DNA of 64,000 nt from Nocardia sp. alder85J (lineage in GTDB: Bacteria > Actinomycetota > Actinomycetes > Mycobacteriales > Mycobacteriaceae), in NCBI RefSeq assembly GCF_020176955.2, contig NZ_JAIUCZ020000007.1:124001-188000 (forward strand), read 5' to 3'. Made by a program: the position numbers and the translations under genes. Below are positions 25,433 to 34,008 of the stretch, in pieces. The first letter of the stretch is position 1. Each line of letters opens with the position of its first letter. The notes beneath the pieces were generated by a model. That model saw only the letters and a program-made list of their open reading frames with translations, did no database searches and was not told where the DNA came from.

Positions 25433-26608
25433 TCAGGGCGCGGGGCGAAGTACCGCGCGGCCGGCGGCGAGCACGGCGGCGTCCTCCTGCGGCGGATGCA
25501 CCCGCACGCACAGCACGTCGCGCAGGTGCCGTTCGAGGTCGTTGTGCCGGGTCAGGGCCGCATTGCCGAGCGCGGCGACGGCGGTCTGCACCGCGGTCAC
25601 CACCGAGCGGGCGATCTGCGCCTTGATCAGCGAAAGGCGGTGCGGCACCGCGGGTTCACCGGCGGCGAGCAGGGCGAGTGTGCCGTAGAGCAGGGTTTCG
25701 CCCTGCACGATCTGCGCCTCGATCTCCCCGGCGACCGCCTGGATGCGCTCGGTCTCAGCGATCGGGCGGCCGAGCGCGGTCGGTACCCGGCTGCGCGCGA
25801 AATCGGCGAACGCGGTCCGGGCCGCCCGCGCGACGCCGACATACAGCGCGGCATGCCCGAACGAGGTGGGCCCGGCCGCGACCGCCGGATCCCGGTAGAC
25901 GCCGTCGGTGAACGGGATCTCGACGAAATTCGCCGCAGGCACCGGGACGTCGGCGTACTCGACGTCGTGGGTGTTGGAGGCGCGCAGGCCCAGATGATCC
26001 CAGGTTTCGTGCCAGGTGATGCCGGGCGCATCCGCCGGTACCAGCAGATGACCCACGCGGTACGGGTTCTCGTCGGTCACCGCCCACACCACATGGTAGG
26101 CCAGGGCGGCACCGCCGGTGGCGAAAGTCTTGCGCCCGTTGAGGATCCAGCCGTCTGCGGTACGACGAGCCACGGTGGCGGGCAAGCCGCCGCGGGCCGG
26201 GGCGCCCAGCTCCGGTTCCGCGCGAACGGCATTCACCAGCGTCGGCGCCGCGGCGGAGCGGCGCACCAGTTCGGCGTACACGTCCTCCGGCCAGGTGCCG
26301 TGCGCGGCCTGGGTCTGGTGGGTGTTGAGATTGTTGGCCGCGATCAGCGCCACCGACGGATCACCCTCGCCGAGCGCCACCAGGATGCGTGCCACCCCGA
26401 CCGGATCGACGGCGGGCCCGCCGTAACGAGCAGCCACCGTCGCGGTCAGGTAACCACCGCGGTGCGCGGCCGCCAGCCCCGCCACCGGGATCGCCGCACT
26501 GCGGTCGTATTCCCTTGCGGTAGTGGCAACTTCGGCGGTCAGCGCGGCCAGTGCGGCAGCGGACAGATCGGGGACGGTCAGCGTCGCGCGCTCGGTGGCG
26601 GTGCTCAC
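25433..26608 (-). CDS. Acyl-CoA dehydrogenase-like flavoprotein, SfnB/DszC type
   Basis: The 391-residue protein has the acyl-CoA dehydrogenase fold: helical N-domain ('IPVAGLAAAHRGGYLTATVAARYGG'), 'NNLNTHQTQ', middle beta-domain 'ADGWILNGRKTFATGGAALAYHVVW' and C-terminal four-helix region. The catalytic-base region differs from fatty acyl-CoA dehydrogenases and resembles the SfnB/DszC monooxygenase branch linked to sulfur acquisition. The GTG start at 26608 overlaps the LLM stop (GTGA), so both are coupled. Flavin would come from a reductase encoded elsewhere. Exact reaction uncertain. Confidence 0.8.
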   Translation of the reverse strand: MSTATERATLTVPDLSAAALAALTAEVATTAREYDRSAAIPVAGLAAAHRGGYLTATVAARYGGPAVDPVGVARILVALGEGDPSVALIAANNLNTHQTQAAHGTWPEDVYAELVRRSAAAPTLVNAVRAEPELGAPARGGLPATVARRTADGWILNGRKTFATGGAALAYHVVWAVTDENPYRVGHLLVPADAPGITWHETWDHLGLRASNTHDVEYADVPVPAANFVEIPFTDGVYRDPAVAAGPTSFGHAALYVGVARAARTAFADFARSRVPTALGRPIAETERIQAVAGEIEAQIVQGETLLYGTLALLAAGEPAVPHRLSLIKAQIARSVVTAVQTAVAALGNAALTRHNDLERHLRDVLCVRVHPPQEDAAVLAAGRAVLRPAP

Positions 26609-27792
26609 GCCTGCCCCGCCGTCGCGAACGCGCCGGGATGTTCGGCCTGGAGGGTGCCGCGGCGGCCGGTGGCCCTGCGGTGGGCCAGTTCCTCCCGCAC
26701 CAGCGGCAAGACGTAACGGCCGTAGTCGATCACGTCGTTGAGGGTGTCGTAGCCGCGGATCGACACCAGGCTCGCGCCGAGGTCGATGTAGTCCACGATG
26801 GCGGCGGCGACCGTCTCCGGGCTGCCGACCAGCGCGGTGGAGGCGCCGTTGGCGTTGGTGGCGGCCGCGGTGCGGGTCCACAGCGCGCGGTCGTAGACCT
26901 CCTGGCGGCGGGCGAATTCCAGGGCCCGTTGCGAGCCGACGTTCTGCGGGTCGCCCTTGAAGCCCAGGCGGTGGGTGGCCGCCTCGAAGGTGCGGGCGAT
27001 CCGCTCGACGTAGTCCTGCGCCTTGGCCCAGGCCAGATCGTCGGTGCGATCGATGATGGGGCGGAAGGTCACCCAGATCCGGGGGCGGTCGGCCCGACCG
27101 GCCGCGGCGGCGATGCCGTGCACCCGCTCGATCTGACTCCTGATGTCCGCCAGCGGTTCTCCCCAGAACGAGAAGATATCGGCCTTGCCGCCGCCGATCT
27201 CGAAGGCGGCGTCGGACTGGCCGCCGAGGGAGATCGGGATCGACCCGGCGTAGGTCGGGAAGCCGGGACCGAATCCGTCGAACCGATAGTGTTGCCCCGC
27301 ATGCGAGAACGGGGCGGTCTCGGTCCAGGAGCGGCGCAGGATGTCGATGAATTCGCCGGTGCGCGAATACCGTTCGGTCTTCGACAGGTAGTCGCCCTGA
27401 CGGGCCTGCTCGGTGTCGTTGCCGCCGGAGATCAGGTGCACCACCGCGCGACCCTCGGTGAGCTGGTCCAGCGTCGCCAGCTGCTGGGCGGCGACGGTCG
27501 GGAACACCGTGTTCGGGCGTACCGCGACGATCGGCTTCAACCGGTCCGACAGCTGACCCACCGCGGAGGCGAGGACGAACGAATCGGCGCTGTTGGAACC
27601 GTAGGGCAGCAGGGTGGCGTCGAAGCCGGCGTCCTCCAGGGTCCGCACGTAGCGCCGCACGAAGCCGAGGTCGATCCCGCGGGTCGGCAGCGGGTTCAGC
27701 TCGGTGGAGGGGTTGGTGTGGGTGAGGCTGATGAATTCCACTTCCGTGGCTGCGGTGGCGGGCACATCCGCCGGGGCGGGATCGACGGTCAT
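26605..27792 (-). CDS. LLM-class flavin-dependent monooxygenase (SsuD/SfnG-like)
   Basis: The 395-residue TIM-barrel shows SsuD-type features: 'LTHTNPSTELNPLPTRGIDLGFVRRYVRTLEDAGFDATLLPYGSNSADS' condensed as an alkanesulfonate-monooxygenase N-domain, 'LKPIVAVRPNTVFPTVAAQQLATLDQLTEGR', 'VHLISGG', 'GEFIDILRRSW', and late 'GSPETVAAAIVDYIDLGASLVSIRGYD'. Enzymes of this class cleave C-S bonds of sulfonates or sulfones with FMNH2 and O2, releasing sulfite. It is the promoter-proximal gene of the leftward organosulfur operon and diverges from the LysR gene. Confidence 0.85.
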   Translation of the reverse strand: MTVDPAPADVPATAATEVEFISLTHTNPSTELNPLPTRGIDLGFVRRYVRTLEDAGFDATLLPYGSNSADSFVLASAVGQLSDRLKPIVAVRPNTVFPTVAAQQLATLDQLTEGRAVVHLISGGNDTEQARQGDYLSKTERYSRTGEFIDILRRSWTETAPFSHAGQHYRFDGFGPGFPTYAGSIPISLGGQSDAAFEIGGGKADIFSFWGEPLADIRSQIERVHGIAAAAGRADRPRIWVTFRPIIDRTDDLAWAKAQDYVERIARTFEAATHRLGFKGDPQNVGSQRALEFARRQEVYDRALWTRTAAATNANGASTALVGSPETVAAAIVDYIDLGASLVSIRGYDTLNDVIDYGRYVLPLVREELAHRRATGRRGTLQAEHPGAFATAGQA

Positions 27793-27874
27793 GGCTGTCC
27801 TCTTCCGGTGTCTCGCTCGATGCAGGAGGCAATGTTATGGAGCCCGGGAAGGCGGAAACAGAGTTCGAATCAGC

Positions 27875-27909
27875 GCTATAGATAAGTTTCACCGATAGCA
27901 ACCGATAGC
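27875..27909. promoter_or_regulatory. LysR-type binding region between LLM and LysR genes
   Basis: GCTAT (27875-27879) and ATAGC (27895-27899) are inverted with a 15-base spacer, and CCGATAGC is repeated directly at 27892-27899 and 27902-27909 with a 10-bp period. The layout fits a LysR recognition dyad plus an adjacent activation half-site on the same DNA face, in the divergent promoter. Binding by the neighbouring LysR protein is inferred. Confidence 0.5.
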
Positions 27910-27986
27910 GGAGAGTCCGATCGGCGGGTTGGGATCTCACTGAGTACAAGGGTGTTCCGTCGCGCTGTCCGGACGAGAATTCGACC

Positions 27987-28865
27987 ATGCCGGAACCTTT
28001 GGATCTCACCCATCTGCGCACGTTGGTGACGATCGCCGATACCGGCGGTTTCCGGCGGGCCGCCGATGCCCTGCACCTGAGCCAGCCGACGGTCAGCCAG
28101 CACGTCCGGCTGCTGGAGCGCCGGCTCAAGATCCCGCTCGTGGAGAAGGACGGCCGCGGCTCCCGCTTCACCGCCGACGGTGAGCGCCTGGTCGTGGAGG
28201 CCCGGAAACTGCTGGCGGCCCACGACAGTGTGCTGGCCCGATTCGCTCCCGCCGACCCGCGCCGCATCACCATCGGCTCGACCGAACACGCCGCCGACGG
28301 CCTGCTACCGCAACTGCTGGGTGTGCTGCGAGCCGCCTATCCGGACGTGTACCTGCATTTCCGGATCGAACGGTCCACCGCGCTCACCGAGGCGGTGCTG
28401 AAGGGCGCCCTCGATCTGGCCGTGGTGCTGGGCGGTAACGGCGATCCGGTGGGGACCGAGGTGGGCGCGCTGGAGTTGCGCTGGGTCGCCGGGCCGCGCT
28501 GGCAGTTGCCCGTGCCGCCGGGACCGATCTCGCTGGTGGCCTTCGAGGAGCCCTGCGGGCTGCGCCGGCGCGCGGTGCACCGGCTCACCGAGATCGGCTT
28601 CGAGGTGTCGGTGACCGCCGAATCCGGCAGCCTGGACGGGGTGCTGGCCGCGGCGCGGGCCGGACTCGGCATCGCCCTGCTACCCTTCCACACCGCCATC
28701 CCCGACGGTGTCGCCGAGGTGCGCGGCCTGCCCGCGATGGGCGCGGTCGACGTCCGGCTGGTGGCCCGGCGCGGGCTGGGCAGCGGCATCGAGGCGACCG
28801 CCGTCGCGGCGATCGCGGCGCACTACCGTTCCGCATCCGACCGACAGCTTCGAGGAGTCGCGTAA
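27987..28865 (+). CDS. LysR-family transcriptional regulator
   Basis: The 292-residue protein has a LysR HTH at residues 5-62 ('LDLTHLRTLVTIADTGGFRRAADALHLSQPTVSQHVRLLERRL') and a periplasmic-binding-like effector domain ('ITIGSTEHAADGLLPQLLGVLRAAYPDVYLHFRI', 'GALDLAVVLGGNG', 'ESGSLDGVLAAARAGLGIALLP'). It is divergent from the organosulfur operon and one base overlaps the rhodanese start, so it probably controls both. It likely responds to sulfur status, as CysB/Cbl-type regulators do, but that is inference. Confidence 0.9.
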   Translation: MPEPLDLTHLRTLVTIADTGGFRRAADALHLSQPTVSQHVRLLERRLKIPLVEKDGRGSRFTADGERLVVEARKLLAAHDSVLARFAPADPRRITIGSTEHAADGLLPQLLGVLRAAYPDVYLHFRIERSTALTEAVLKGALDLAVVLGGNGDPVGTEVGALELRWVAGPRWQLPVPPGPISLVAFEEPCGLRRRAVHRLTEIGFEVSVTAESGSLDGVLAAARAGLGIALLPFHTAIPDGVAEVRGLPAMGAVDVRLVARRGLGSGIEATAVAAIAAHYRSASDRQLRGVA

Positions 28866-29725
28866 TGCCTTCCCGCCCGGACACTCTCATCACGGCCGCC
28901 GAACTCGCCGAGCGACTCGGCAGCGGGACCCCGACCGGCGTGCTGGACGTGCGCTGGCAGCTGGACCACCCCGACGGCCGGGAAGCGTTCGCGGCGGGCC
29001 ACATTCCCGGCGCGGTCTACGTGGATCTGGAGACCGAGCTGTCCGACCACGAGGTGACCGGCCGCGGCCGCCACCCGTTGCCGTCCGGCGCGGACCTGCG
29101 CGCGGCGGCCCGCCGCTCGGGCCTGCGGGCCGGCGTCCCGATCGTGGTGTACGACAACTGGAATCGCGCCGGCTCCGCCCGCGCCTGGTGGGTGCTGCGC
29201 GCCGCCGGGCTGACCGATGTGCGCATCCTCGACGGCGGCCTGGCGGGCTGGATCGCCGACGGCCACGCCGTCGCCGCGGGCTCCGACCAGCCGCGGCCCG
29301 GCGATATCGACATCGCCCACGACGACCTGTATTCCGGCGCGGCGGAAACGCTGACCGCCGACGAGGCCGCCGCCCTCGCGACCACCGGCGTCCTGCTCGA
29401 CGCCCGCGCCCCCGAGCGCTACCGCGGCGAGGTCGAACCGGTGGACCGGGTGCCCGGCCACATCCCCGGCGCCCGCAACGTACCCAGCGTCTCGGTGCTC
29501 GACGAACGCGGATTCTTCCGGCCCACAAGCGAATTGGAGACCCTCTTCGCCGAGACCGAGGGCGCCGAGCGGGTCGGCGCCTACTGCGGCTCGGGGGTCA
29601 CCGCCGCCGTCGACCTGGCCGCCCTGCGCATCCTCGGCATCGATGCGGCCCTGTTCCCCGGCTCCTGGTCCCAGTGGAGTTCGGAGCCGGACCGCCCGGT
29701 CGCGGGCGGCGCCGGAACCGACTGA
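28865..29725 (+). CDS. Thiosulfate/3-mercaptopyruvate sulfurtransferase (rhodanese)
   Basis: The 286-residue protein has two rhodanese domains. The first, inactive, has 'GVLDVRWQLDHPDG' and 'GHIPGAVYVDLETEL', then 'VVYDNWNRAGSARAWWVLRAAG'. The second has 'LLDARAPERYRGEVEPVDRVPGHIPGARN' and the active loop 'AYCGSGVTAAVDL' with the catalytic Cys. The CGSGVTA loop is typical of the SseA-type family. It transfers sulfane sulfur to thiophilic acceptors in the cytoplasm. Start overlaps the LysR stop, supporting co-expression and a sulfur-metabolism role for the whole locus. Confidence 0.93.
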   Translation: MPSRPDTLITAAELAERLGSGTPTGVLDVRWQLDHPDGREAFAAGHIPGAVYVDLETELSDHEVTGRGRHPLPSGADLRAAARRSGLRAGVPIVVYDNWNRAGSARAWWVLRAAGLTDVRILDGGLAGWIADGHAVAAGSDQPRPGDIDIAHDDLYSGAAETLTADEAAALATTGVLLDARAPERYRGEVEPVDRVPGHIPGARNVPSVSVLDERGFFRPTSELETLFAETEGAERVGAYCGSGVTAAVDLAALRILGIDAALFPGSWSQWSSEPDRPVAGGAGTD

Positions 29726-29734
29726 GCGCGAGAT

Positions 29735-31081
29735 TCACACCACCTTGCCGGGATTGAACAGCCCGGCGGGGTCGAGCGCCCGGCGGATCGAGCGCTGCAC
29801 CTCCAGCGCCGCCGGGCCCTGCTCACGCTCCAGCCAGCGGCGCTTCAGCACGCCGACGCCGTGTTCGCCGGTGATGGTGCCGCCGAGTTCCAGTGCGGTG
29901 GCGAAGATCTCGTCGGCGGCCTCGGTGGCGCGCTGCTGCGCCGCCGGATCGCCGGGCGGTACCACGATGATCGGGTGCAGGTTGCCGTCACCGGCGTGCC
30001 CGAAGGTGTGGATGCGGGCGGCGTGCCGCTGCGCGATCGCGGTGATCCGGTGCACCGCGGCCGCGATGGCCGAGCGCGGCACCGCGATGTCCTCGATCAG
30101 CACCCGGCCGTGCCGTTCGAGTGCGGGCAGCGCCGCCCGGCGGACCGCCAGCAGTTCGTCGGCGGCGGCCGCGTCGGCGCCGACCTCGACCCGGGAGGTG
30201 AACTGCCGGAACGCATCCGCGATCAGGTCGGCCTCCGCGCGGGCGCCGAAGCCGTCGGCCTGCGCGACCACGAAGGCGCCCGCGGCCCGCTCCTCGATGC
30301 CGAGCAGATCCCGGGCCTCCCGCAGCGACGCCTCGTCCAGCAGTTCCAGCAGCGCCGGTCGGACCCGGGCCGCGATCACCGCCGAGGCGGCGGCCGCCGC
30401 CTCGGTCACGCTGTCGAAACTCGCTGCGACGGTGACGGTATCGACCGGCACGGGCTGCAAGCGGACGGTCGCGGCGACGATCACGCCGAGGGTGCCCTCG
30501 GATCCGGTGAACAATCGGGTGAGGTCCAGGCCCGCAACCCCTTTCACGGTGCGGCGGCCGGTGTGCAGCAGCTGCCCGTCGGCGAGCACCACGCTCAGCC
30601 CCAGCACCGCGTCGGCGGTGACGCCGTACTTCACGCAGCGCAATCCGCCTGCTGCGGTGGCGATGTTGCCGCCGATGGTCGAGATCGCCGCGCTCGCCGG
30701 ATCGGGGGCGTAGCGGAGACCGAATTCGGCTGCGGCGGTGTCGAGTACGGCCGCGGACACACCCGGCTGCACCACCGCGAGTTCGTCCGCGGGAGCGAGT
30801 TCCAGGATGCGATCCAGCCCGGTGACGTCGAGCACCAGCGTGCCCGCCCCCGCGCAGGCCCCACCGGCCAGTCCGGTCCCCGCGCCGCGCACCACGACCG
30901 ACAATCCCCGCTCGGCGGCGTAGGTCACCGCGTGCCGCACGTCGTCGACGTCGGCGGCGCACACCAGCACCTCCGGCGCGCCGACCGGCTCGTACCCGGA
31001 CCGATCCACCCGATAGCGCTCGGGAATCGCGGCGCCGGTGCGCACCTCGCCGGTGAACGCCGCCATGCTCGCACGACCCAT
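29735..31081 (-). CDS. FAD-binding oxidase, glycolate oxidase GlcD / D-lactate dehydrogenase type
   Basis: The 448-residue protein has the PCMH FAD domain ('VLVCAADVDDVRHAVTYAAERGLSVVVRGAGTGLAGGACAG', 'GGNIATAAGGLRCVKYGVTADAVLGL', 'TRLFTGSEGTLGVI') and the FAD-oxidase C-domain ('RIHTFGHAGDGNLHPIIV', 'GGTITGEHGVGVLKRRWL'). The GHAGDGNLHP and GEHGVG motifs hold the metal/substrate His residues of 2-hydroxyacid dehydrogenases. GGGAGGAC lies upstream of the ATG at 31081, preferred over the ATG five codons later. It converges on the rhodanese gene with 9 bases between. Substrate probably a D-2-hydroxyacid. Confidence 0.88.
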   Translation of the reverse strand: MGRASMAAFTGEVRTGAAIPERYRVDRSGYEPVGAPEVLVCAADVDDVRHAVTYAAERGLSVVVRGAGTGLAGGACAGAGTLVLDVTGLDRILELAPADELAVVQPGVSAAVLDTAAAEFGLRYAPDPASAAISTIGGNIATAAGGLRCVKYGVTADAVLGLSVVLADGQLLHTGRRTVKGVAGLDLTRLFTGSEGTLGVIVAATVRLQPVPVDTVTVAASFDSVTEAAAAASAVIAARVRPALLELLDEASLREARDLLGIEERAAGAFVVAQADGFGARAEADLIADAFRQFTSRVEVGADAAAADELLAVRRAALPALERHGRVLIEDIAVPRSAIAAAVHRITAIAQRHAARIHTFGHAGDGNLHPIIVVPPGDPAAQQRATEAADEIFATALELGGTITGEHGVGVLKRRWLEREQGPAALEVQRSIRRALDPAGLFNPGKVV

Positions 31082-31318
31082 GAGTGTCCTCCCGATCAAC
31101 GCTCCTACCGGAAACAGCGATCCATCATCACCGCGCCGGGGCCCGCGCACCAGGGTTGTACCGATCGTGATTCCGAACCGATCGCCCGCGCGATCGGTGA
31201 TCGGACCGCGGCGCGGGCCCGCGGCGGGTGGGAATGTCGGCGGTACTTCCGCGAAAATGCCCGGGATGCGGGAGACTTGACAGCAATGTCTGAACAGAGG
31301 ATGCCAGGGGAGTTCCCG

Positions 31319-32155
31319 ATGTCATCGCAATCGTCGGCCACATATCCGAGTGCCGTCCCGGTGGGAGTGGACATCTCGCGCGCCAGCATCGCGCGAGTTT
31401 ACGATGCCTTCCTCGGAGGTAAGGACAACTTCGAGATCGACCGCCAGGTCTTCGAGAACGTGAAGAAAGTGGCGCCGGGTGCGGCCGAATTGGCGCTCGC
31501 CAATCGCGACTTCCTGATCCGGGTGGCGAGATTCCTGGCGCAGAAGGCCGGAATCCGCCAATATCTCGATCTCGGCTCCGGCCTGCCGACCGCGGAGAAC
31601 ACCCACCAGGTGGTGCAGCGTATCGCCCCGGCCGCGCGGGTCGTCTACGTCGACAACGACCCGATGGTGCTGGCCCACGCGCGAGCGTTGCTGGAGGACA
31701 ATCCGGATACCTCGATCGTCACCGCCGACATCTTCCAGCCGCTGGAGGTGCTCGGCGACCGGATCATCCGGGACGAGCTGGATTTCACCGCGCCGATCGC
31801 GCTGTTCCAGATCGGCACCCTGCACCATTATCTCGGCGATGATTCGGCAGCGTTGATGCAGACCTACATCGATGCGCTCGCGCCCGGCTCCTACGTGGCG
31901 ATCTGCCATTTCTTCGATCCCGAGGAGCCCGAATTGACCGAATTGGCCGAGCAAATGGAGGACAAGTTCATCCACAGCCCGATGGGTAGCGGCCGATTCC
32001 GTACCTTTCCCGAGATCGAGGCGATGTTCGGCGATCTGGAGATGGTGCCGCCGGGCCTGGTCGCCGCGGACGACTGGTGGCCCTCCGGACCGCATCTGGC
32101 GCCACTGTCCCCCGTCCGCCGCTGCGTCGTCGGCGGCGTCGGCCGCAAGAAGTGA
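31319..32155 (+). CDS. SAM-dependent methyltransferase (Methyltransf_19 / DUF574 type)
   Basis: The 278-residue protein matches the actinobacterial family with 'DISRASIARVYDAFLGGKDNFEIDRQVFE' at the start, 'NRDFLIRVARFLAQKAGIRQYLDLGSGLPTAENTHQVVQ' for SAM motif I, 'VVYVDNDPMVLAHARALLED' for motif II and 'GTLHHYLGDD' downstream. Streptomyces and Nocardia encode dozens of such paralogs, mostly of unknown substrate. The ATG at 31319 has GGGGAG 8 bases upstream; ATGs at 31286 and 31301 would only add a few residues. A perfect 12-bp terminator hairpin follows. Confidence 0.9.
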   Translation: MSSQSSATYPSAVPVGVDISRASIARVYDAFLGGKDNFEIDRQVFENVKKVAPGAAELALANRDFLIRVARFLAQKAGIRQYLDLGSGLPTAENTHQVVQRIAPAARVVYVDNDPMVLAHARALLEDNPDTSIVTADIFQPLEVLGDRIIRDELDFTAPIALFQIGTLHHYLGDDSAALMQTYIDALAPGSYVAICHFFDPEEPELTELAEQMEDKFIHSPMGSGRFRTFPEIEAMFGDLEMVPPGLVAADDWWPSGPHLAPLSPVRRCVVGGVGRKK

Positions 32156-32168
32156 GCCGCACGAAGTA

Positions 32169-32199
32169 ACCGGCCCGGCGACACCGCCGCCGGGCCGGT
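32169..32199. terminator. Bidirectional terminator hairpin
   Basis: ACCGGCCCGGCG (32169-32180) and CGCCGGGCCGGT (32188-32199) form a perfect 12-bp stem around a 7-base loop between the convergent methyltransferase and beta-helix-like genes. Confidence 0.78.
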
Positions 32200-32202
32200 G
32201 GC

Positions 32203-33687
32203 TCAGACCGGTTGCCGCAGCGACGGATCCTCGGTGCCGGTGCCGGTGTCGGTCGACGTCGGGGTGTACGGGGTACGGCCGCGGCGACCGCCGCCGAGAC
32301 CGTCGCCGCCGCGGGTGGCGACCGGTTCTGCGGCCGGCACCACGGTCCCGGCCGGATCGGCCGCATCGGCCCGGGTTTCGCGCTGGAGGACCAGTCCGGC
32401 GCCGTCCCGCGCGACGAGGGTGATCTCCTCCAGACCGGGGATGTGCGCCTCGGAGCGCACCGCGTCCGATCCCCGTCCGGTGGCGCGGATCTCACCGCCC
32501 ACCCGCAGTCCGCCGATCGTCCCGTCGACGTGCAGCGAGGCCAGACCGTCTCCGCAGGTGTGGATCCCGCCACCGATCAGCACCGCCTCGACGACGCTGC
32601 CCGGATCGACGCGTAGCGCGAACGCCTTCGGCGGCAACGGTTCCCGATAGTTTCCGGCGAACGCCTCACCGCCGTGCGTGCACAGCGTCCCGGTGATCTC
32701 CAGCCGCCGCAGCCGGCAGCCGATCCGGGCCCCGACCGCGCCGTCGCCGTGGGTGACGATGGTGGTGAACCGCGCCTCCCCCACCGAGCCGCTCTCCAGG
32801 TCGAATCCGTTGGCGCGGTGGCCGAACGTCTCCAGCGGCGCCCGGAACTCCAGCCGGGTGATCGCGCCGCGATTGCGAAAACCGCTGCCGCCGGTGCCTT
32901 TCGAGACGGCCGGGCCCTGCACGGTCCACTGCGCCACCTCACCCCAGTTGTCGAAGGCGAGATCGTTGTGCCCGTAGGTGGTCACCGGACCGGCCGCCAC
33001 CACCTGGCCGATCTGCGCGCCGGACAGCACCAGCACGCCGCCGCCGATCAGATCGGTGGTGGCCGGCGGGATATGCCCGTCCGCGTGGATCTCACCGGTG
33101 CGCAAGCGTTTCACGCCCAGGGTGCCGCCGCCGGGTACCCCGCAGACCAGTACCCCGCAGCCGCGGATCGGATGTTCGGCGGTGCCCGCGCCGATATCGG
33201 TCAGATCGGCGGTGACCACCACCTCCGGATCGGCGCTGCGATTCCACAGCGTGAACGCGCCCTGGATCGTCTCGACCCCGTAGCCGGACGGTCGGTCGCT
33301 GCGGCCGCGGACATCGGCCTCGTCGACGTGCAGGCCCTCGATGCACAGATGTCCGGTGCGCACCCGGCCGCCCACGGTGAACGAGACCTGCCCGATGGTG
33401 TGCACCTGCCGCAGCCACAGCGTGCCGAAATCCTCGACCTCGAGGTCGTTGTAGATCGCGACCTCGTCGACCGGTGTCACGACCGAGATGTCGTCCAGCA
33501 CATTGTCACAGGTCAGCCGCACACCCTTGCCGCCGAAGCAGAGCGCTCCCCCGGTCAGCATCACCCCGGGCGCCAGCGTGATCCGGGGGACCCCGCAGAT
33601 GGTGCCGAGCACCTCGATCACCTCGAACCGGCGATCCACCGCGTCCAGCAGCGCCGCGACGGTCGCGACCGTTCTCGAGGTGCTCAT
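32203..33687 (-). CDS. Large beta-helix-like hypothetical protein
   Basis: The 494-residue protein is rich in Gly, Val, Ile and Thr and is made of irregular short strands every 20-25 residues ('TLWLRQVHTIGQVSFTVGG', 'GCGVLVCGVPGGGTLGVKRL', 'IGGGVLVLSGAQIGQVVAAG', 'GGGIHTCGDGLASLHVDGTIGGLRVGGEI'). This is the pattern of a right-handed parallel beta-helix. A Pro/Thr/Asp tail closes it ('GGRRGRTPYTPTSTDTGTG'). There is no signal peptide or membrane segment. The ATG at 33687 is the first good start; upstream codons lose coding bias. I recall no named family with certainty. Neighbours give no functional clue; pectin-lyase-like catalysis cannot be claimed. Confidence 0.7.
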   Translation of the reverse strand: MSTSRTVATVAALLDAVDRRFEVIEVLGTICGVPRITLAPGVMLTGGALCFGGKGVRLTCDNVLDDISVVTPVDEVAIYNDLEVEDFGTLWLRQVHTIGQVSFTVGGRVRTGHLCIEGLHVDEADVRGRSDRPSGYGVETIQGAFTLWNRSADPEVVVTADLTDIGAGTAEHPIRGCGVLVCGVPGGGTLGVKRLRTGEIHADGHIPPATTDLIGGGVLVLSGAQIGQVVAAGPVTTYGHNDLAFDNWGEVAQWTVQGPAVSKGTGGSGFRNRGAITRLEFRAPLETFGHRANGFDLESGSVGEARFTTIVTHGDGAVGARIGCRLRRLEITGTLCTHGGEAFAGNYREPLPPKAFALRVDPGSVVEAVLIGGGIHTCGDGLASLHVDGTIGGLRVGGEIRATGRGSDAVRSEAHIPGLEEITLVARDGAGLVLQRETRADAADPAGTVVPAAEPVATRGGDGLGGGRRGRTPYTPTSTDTGTGTEDPSLRQPV

Positions 33688-34008
33688 GACCGCGGCGCGT
33701 CCGGACGATCGGACGACCACCGCATGCCCCGGTTCGCCGAACTCACCGGCAGCGCTGCCGTGGTGACGACGGAAAGGTCTGTATCGTTCATCCGGGACTC
33801 CGATCGTGCAGAAGAATTGCGGATGGGGACGTCGGACCGTCGTCGGTCCGTGCACGGTGACGTCGAGGGGGCGCGCCCGTGCGAACGCACGGGTGATCGA
33901 CCCGGCTCGGATGTGCTGCCGGATGCGCTGCCTTTCATGGGATTCGACGAGCTTCGGTATTGAACCTAACACCGGGCATCTTCGTCGTACATGGGCCGAT
34001 GCGTTCCG
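33688..34008. other. Gap between beta-helix gene and membrane protein A
   Basis: This 321-base stretch holds no convincing gene on either strand. Codon bias disappears and local A/T content rises toward 33950-34008. It should contain the promoter of the leftward beta-helix gene and the 3' end region of membrane protein A. No strong hairpin or clear -35/-10 pair was found by eye. Confidence 0.5.
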
